A program made the position numbers and the translations under genes. Under the pieces are notes generated by a model. It was not told the DNA's origin. It ran no database searches and saw nothing but the letters and a program-made list of their open reading frames with translations. A DNA stretch of 64,000 nt from G963663495 sp963663495 (GTDB taxonomy: Bacteria; Bacteroidota; Rhodothermia; Rhodothermales; Bin80). The DNA lies in the NCBI GenBank assembly GCA_963663495.1, contig OY760427.1, positions 2,728,001 through 2,792,000 of the forward strand, read 5' to 3'. Positions 61,001 through 64,000 of the stretch are shown piece by piece (within the stretch, counting starts at the first letter, position 1; every line of letters starts with the position of its first letter).

Positions 61001-62499
61001 TGGCTAACGGCAGTTTGCGTATCCCGAAGTATGACTTGCGCTATGCGGCTGAGGGCGAAGTGAAGGTCGTGCCAGAAGGGGTGCTTATGGACTATGTGGC
61101 ACTTGAAGACTCCACGGGAGGCGCTGCAAGTATCCGCGGATTATTGAAATTCAACGACTATCGTTTTCTGTCGTTGGATTTAGTGGGTGTGTTGGACCAA
61201 CTACAAATCATGAATGTGAGCTCGCACACGCGCGATCTGCCCTTCTTCGGCCTAATCTGGGCTACTGGCGACGTGACCCTCACCGGCCCCGTTCACGACG
61301 CGTTCCTGCGATCTCCAAACCTCGAAATGGCCGCTAAGAGCGATCTCTTCATACCCCTCATAGAGCATGATGGCAAGATTGATCCGGGGTTTATTATATA
61401 CGCAGACTCCACGGGCACAGTACCGGAGGGGCGCCAAATGCGCCAAAATATTCTGGACCGCCGCGGGGAAGACGAGCGCAGCTTTGCGACGGGATTGCAA
61501 ATGGATCTGAACATCCATGCTCCCCAGAATTCGAACATTCATCTCGTGATTGACCCGCTGCTTGGAGATATCATCAACAGCGTGGGCAGCGGACGCGTGC
61601 AACTGCAACTGCTAGAGGGTGACCTATCCACGTTCGGGACATTCAATGTTGATTCTGGAGACTATCTGTTTACGGCTGGAGAATTATTTGTTCGTCGTTT
61701 TCTCATCAACGAAGGCTCCATTCTGTGGACGGGCGACCCACTGGACCCGTTGCTTAACATCAGTGCGGACTATCGCACGCGTGCATCGCGCACCGGGCTC
61801 CCGCAGGAGATTGGCGGAGCACTGCAGACCAGCCTTCCTCTTATAGTCGGCCTGGAAATTGCCGGAAAGCTTACCGGAGTACAGATTGAGCTGGATCTTT
61901 CGGTGGACCAACGTCAGGAGGCAATCAGTGATACTCCCCTACTGGAAGCCTACTTGAACCAGCCTGACCGTGCAGCCCAGCATGCAACCAGCGTTCTGGT
62001 CACCAATTCGTTTTTGCTCTCTGCGGATGCTACGTCCAATGACGCACTGGCAGGTTCTGCTTTCAACAGCGTTTCTAACCTAGTCTCAAGCCAGCTTAAT
62101 CGGTACATCAGTCAGGTGATTCCAAATGCTGACCTCACACTAGGAATTCTAAGCGACGAATCGGCAGAAGATCTTGATGTGTCTGCTGCCATCGCCCTGC
62201 ATTTACTTGATGAACGGCTGGTATTCCGTGGTCAGGGCGTTTATCGTGGCTTGGGAAATCAGATTGAGTCAACAGTGCAGGAGGGGCTTGAGGGCGAAGT
62301 GCTGCTGGAAGTCCACCTGACCCCTAACATCTCGTTTGAAGTATTTTATAGGAGGGAAGGCGATGTCCTGAGCGAGACATTAATTATCAATGAAACAGGG
62401 GCCGGCCTCAGCTACCAGGCACAGTTCACTAATTGGCGCGGGCTGATCAAAGGAATCCTAGGGCAGAACTACGAAGCGTCCGATGACGACGAACGGTGA
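58027..62499 (+). CDS. tamB: TamB/AsmA-like translocation and assembly module protein
   Basis: The 1490-residue protein has one N-terminal transmembrane helix (about 5-28, IIYLSSYACVLVLSLSLVLFI) and then a very long, repetitive beta-taco body (LHIGSIDGNL near 58). The TamB (DUF490) domain is at the C-terminus: GRVQLQLLEGDLSTFGTFNV, GDYLFTAGELFVRRFLINEG and LDPLLNISADYRTR. TamB-like proteins span the periplasm and help outer-membrane assembly and lipid transport. The start is GTG at 58027, 29 bp after aroB. No BamA-like TamA gene is adjacent. Confidence 0.93.
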   Translation: MPRLLVYIIYLSSYACVLVLSLSLVLFIGLTRTDYGRDQLRMELERQIANRYGARLHIGSIDGNLRHQILAGDIRLYSRNNSMLVRADSIVATPHWRSIFSRRLSFSSLMFLHPEVNIRVDSSGRIALPSHPSGVRSDEMAGWTARNMELTVSGGVLRDQRANTLVEGLDIRAVIDRSDNNYAISVLSSAAYAPGFPVTVDSLLGDLSFAEGNLDIRDLRITSDIGNMDLSGSLSGSTKLNSITMDVKVELRDIAPSALNRFAPQINVVGPVYGSTSLQGTLRDLSFEDLELEYASSSIAGAGELQHHPDSLSLVLLIKEARLHTEDLQSLLPSHMALGRELGTIRMGGDLRILHTIQGLRANANLALQSNAGGAFGTVSVGRPTNGTWAYTAFLECDAFNLAALTNRATFGSDINGLVSLEGSGITASSAEATVGIDLSHSSIAGRSFDALHVDATLDQDEISGSMHVQRGMGRAQLEGAIAWDSEVPAYAIDIRTHAVDVGPLMLSDSLGIRLTGDWSVAGYGLHPDSLQVKIEARLDTAVVGWGARTMQLPAHAFAAALTSTTAHPLTFRLEGDLVDIMLASNTRLLNRWAASWSAALRGPIERWKANVHTDQEYDTISIVSDSTTGLEGLLAELKLTLKPPLTRAWLAPKGVKATVKVSAEDDRIDFRGAFEADSAAISGIYAADLQSTIAGSATLGGLLEETLTFQVQGGASSWKSGLLRLNSPLLIANGDEGRYTFRLSTPGNHGARIAGTIAGLPHRYRIALDTLSFTVGNYRWSQSVQSAINVFADALRFEQFRLETTDQQNALRQAIQIDGLVAKEGDEAASIVLQSIGLGQLSNYIDGRRSFDGELSARIDWSGLHRPVFQGQMRVADLQLESHILGQLDVRSQYDPASSELALEITLGPVQGSPSPNFLYARNDLSLAGTAQLPGPNDDGALEFELEASRIDAFFLQHLIESVEDVGGGFTGDGSITGTFAYPIFRGDFELANGSLRIPKYDLRYAAEGEVKVVPEGVLMDYVALEDSTGGAASIRGLLKFNDYRFLSLDLVGVLDQLQIMNVSSHTRDLPFFGLIWATGDVTLTGPVHDAFLRSPNLEMAAKSDLFIPLIEHDGKIDPGFIIYADSTGTVPEGRQMRQNILDRRGEDERSFATGLQMDLNIHAPQNSNIHLVIDPLLGDIINSVGSGRVQLQLLEGDLSTFGTFNVDSGDYLFTAGELFVRRFLINEGSILWTGDPLDPLLNISADYRTRASRTGLPQEIGGALQTSLPLIVGLEIAGKLTGVQIELDLSVDQRQEAISDTPLLEAYLNQPDRAAQHATSVLVTNSFLLSADATSNDALAGSAFNSVSNLVSSQLNRYISQVIPNADLTLGILSDESAEDLDVSAAIALHLLDERLVFRGQGVYRGLGNQIESTVQEGLEGEVLLEVHLTPNISFEVFYRREGDVLSETLIINETGAGLSYQAQFTNWRGLIKGILGQNYEASDDDER

Positions 62500-62514
62500 A
62501 CGTAGGTCGGAGGA

Positions 62515-62543
62515 GGGGGGCGGAGTTAGGCACCCCGCCCCCC
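62515..62543. terminator. GC-rich hairpin between tamB and a convergent gene
   Basis: A 9-bp all-GC stem (GGGGGGCGG / CCGCCCCCC) lies 15 bp after tamB and 6 bp before the end of the convergent gene. There is no T-tract on either side, so it is at best a bidirectional, Rho-assisted stop or an mRNA 3'-end stabiliser. Confidence 0.55.
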
Positions 62544-62549
62544 AAGCAA

Positions 62550-62996
62550 TCAGCCAATCTCAAACGGGGTGCCTAATGCCAGTCGCGTCTGGTAGTACTC
62601 ATTCAAGACGGAAGCTACCAGGAGCCGAGCTTGGTCGGTCTCATCGGGGCTAACGTGGCGTGACAGGTAGTCGAATGCAAACCCGTTACCGTTAGCCTGC
62701 ATGGCTGCCAAAGCAAGGTTACGGTTCGTGTAGCTCTCGGAATGCTCATAAATGTTGCTCAACTCACGTAGGTGGTCGGTTATGGAGATCTTGTCCCGAT
62801 ACAAGGTCGCGAAGATGACAGCATTTTTCAAGGCCTGCGTCTTAACCGCCTCATCAGCGGCTCTCAGTGAATTGCCAAGCTGCACAGAAATAAGGGTCCA
62901 ATAATGGTCCCCTGGTCCGGCATGCTCTTGCGAGGACTGCGCCGCGGCCGGAATGGCAAGCATCAGGGCCAAGGCAATTACGGTTAGGTGTTTCAT
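62550..62996 (-). CDS. Small secreted helical protein of unknown function
   Basis: The 148-residue protein has a signal peptide (MKHLTVIALALMLAIPAAAQ) and a mature part predicted to be all-helical (YWTLISVQLGNSLRAADEAV, AVIFATLYRDKI). I do not recognise the family. It is convergent with tamB. The last tnpB element lies about 90 bp upstream of its start. Confidence 0.65.
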   Translation of the reverse strand: MKHLTVIALALMLAIPAAAQSSQEHAGPGDHYWTLISVQLGNSLRAADEAVKTQALKNAVIFATLYRDKISITDHLRELSNIYEHSESYTNRNLALAAMQANGNGFAFDYLSRHVSPDETDQARLLVASVLNEYYQTRLALGTPFEIG

Positions 62997-63087
62997 AGCG
63001 TGCGAAGGTCATGGTTGGGTGGAAAAAAGGGGTGTGCGCACACTTGGCCTTTACGGCAACATTCGACGGAGTGTTACGTCAGATTTG

Positions 63088-64000
63088 GGGAATTATATAC
63101 GTGAGTGACCAACTGTACACAGTGAAGCACTAGTATCAATTTCACGGGTCATAGGGGTCGGTAACCCGAACGCCCCTCGCCGTGCAGAAGCCCCAATCCC
63201 GGAGGCCAGTATGTTTGCAGCCGCATTCAGGTCTGCATGATCCGCATGGCCACAGGACATACACGTGAATTTGCTCCGTGTCTTACGGTTTCTCGCTTCT
63301 GTGTGCCCACACACAGAACACCGCTAACTGCTATAGGCAGCGGTGACCTTTATCACCTTGCGGCACTTATAGCTCAGCATCTGATCCAGCTGGCCCCATC
63401 CTGTTCGCAGTATCCCACGGTTGAGGCCAGACTTCTGTTTGACGTTTGTGCCAAAGCTCTCCATCGTCCCCTTAGCTGAACGTGTCATCGCTTTGATCTT
63501 TAGGTCCTCCAGTATCACCGTTGAGGAGCATTTGGCAATACTGCGACTTACCTGGTGGTTCGCATTCTTGAGGACGTTAGCACGCTTGCGCTGTATGCGG
63601 GCGTTCTATGCTTCCGCCTGTTACGACGGTTGGAGCCTTTCTTCTGTCTCGCCAGTCTTCGCTGATGCCGCTTCAACTTGGCATCAAGACGCTTGGTATC
63701 CGGCTGTCTGATAATGCTTGTATCGCCCTCTGTGGAGACCATAGCGACCTGCCCGCAATTACGGTCAATGCCTACAGCACCGCCGATATCCTCTATTACA
63801 GGTGCCTCCATCTTGTAACAGATCAGCATACCATTTGCCGGCGTTCTTCTTTACCGTGGCTTTGACGGGTATACCATCAGGGTACGGGTTGCCTCCCCGC
63901 CTGCGGAGCGCCATATATCCCACTTTCGGGATATACAGCTTGCCATCCCGAACCCTTAGTTATCCGGGATCGTGAACGAAGGCGTACTACCACGCCTAGA
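63088..64000 (-). mobile_element. Degenerate tnpB element running off the window (copy F)
   Basis: The right end GGGAATTATATACGTGAGTG begins at 63088, preceded by CAGATTTG (63080-63087), which should recur beyond the window if the 8-bp rule holds. The element is collinear with copies C and E up to the window edge; the left end is not visible. Confidence 0.85.
63093..64000 (-). pseudogene. tnpB: tnpB pseudogene with several lesions (partial)
   Basis: Compared with copies C and E there is a nonsense codon at 63324-63326 (TAG in place of the Gln before RCSVCG). There is also a 1-bp deletion near 63604, a 2-bp deletion near 63823 and a 1-bp deletion near 63958. The conserved 3' segment next to the right end (63088-63230), where the omega-RNA scaffold would lie, has only point changes. 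It cannot make a full TnpB. Confidence 0.9.

Noticed and set aside
1..64000. CRISPR array or tRNA/rRNA genes
   Set aside because: The repeated sequences found are dispersed tnpB elements and MITEs, not regularly spaced short repeats. No tRNA cloverleaf or rRNA segment was recognised by eye; a tRNA scan would settle this.

Overview
The window looks like a chromosome segment of roughly 50% GC from a Bacteroidota-like organism, probably of the Rhodothermota/Balneolota type. The clues are a SusC/RagA-like TonB receptor with a carboxypeptidase-regulatory N-terminus, a PorV/PorQ-family protein, a secreted protein ending in a type IX (Por) secretion-type C-terminal domain, and a CRTAC1-like FG-GAP lipoprotein. 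This placement is inferred from gene content only. Most of the DNA is ordinary core genome.

Layout: 67-8772 (minus) is an outer-membrane and secretion gene set with two good intrinsic terminators. 8983-14927 (minus) holds two sodium:solute symporters (one with its DUF4212 small subunit), a lipoprotein, an MscS channel and a WbqC-like protein. 14905-18053 (plus) holds an S66 peptidase, purN and purH. 22032-25347 is mreB, mreC and a PBP4-type carboxypeptidase. 25412-32435 is hslV, a NYN-domain protein and hslU, running directly into three envelope or polysaccharide genes. 32380-39402 contains bacilliredoxin, a cysteine-less NlpC/P60-like lipoprotein, greA, ltaE, an FAH-family enzyme, rplU-rpmA, a PpiD-like foldase and dapF. 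40970-51523 contains phoH, a WG-repeat protein, panC, fumC, an HtrA protease and an ACT/UPF0210 pair. 56900-62996 contains aroB, tamB and a small secreted protein. No rRNA, tRNA or CRISPR array was recognised.

The unusual part is mobile DNA. Six loci (18060, 39485, 41942, 45342, 52057 and 63088) carry tnpB genes of two subfamilies. They do not look like IS200/IS605 units. They have imperfect terminal inverted repeats starting GGGA and, wherever both outer ends can be read, 8-bp direct repeats: AAACATAT, TACGCTAA, TAAACTTT, TTACTTTA, and CTAACGTA/CTGACGTA with one mismatch. No Y1 or serine transposase is present. The only intact transposase in the window is an IS1595/ISXO2-type DDE enzyme at 54676-55632, and the ends of its element are the same ends. 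In the major subfamily the left end is a 171-bp internally deleted copy (MITE) of that IS1595-type element, separated by 8 bp from an inner, usually decayed, end of the tnpB unit.

The most economical model is that RNA-guided nuclease genes of the TnpB/OMEGA class became passengers of an IS1595-type DDE transposition system. Insertions sit almost exactly at host start or stop codons, so an omega-RNA read out of the right end would carry the edge of a neighbouring host gene as its guide. One copy forms the outer end of a 3.7-kb composite transposon that carries fragments of an Eco57I-type adenine methyltransferase and a C5-cytosine methyltransferase.
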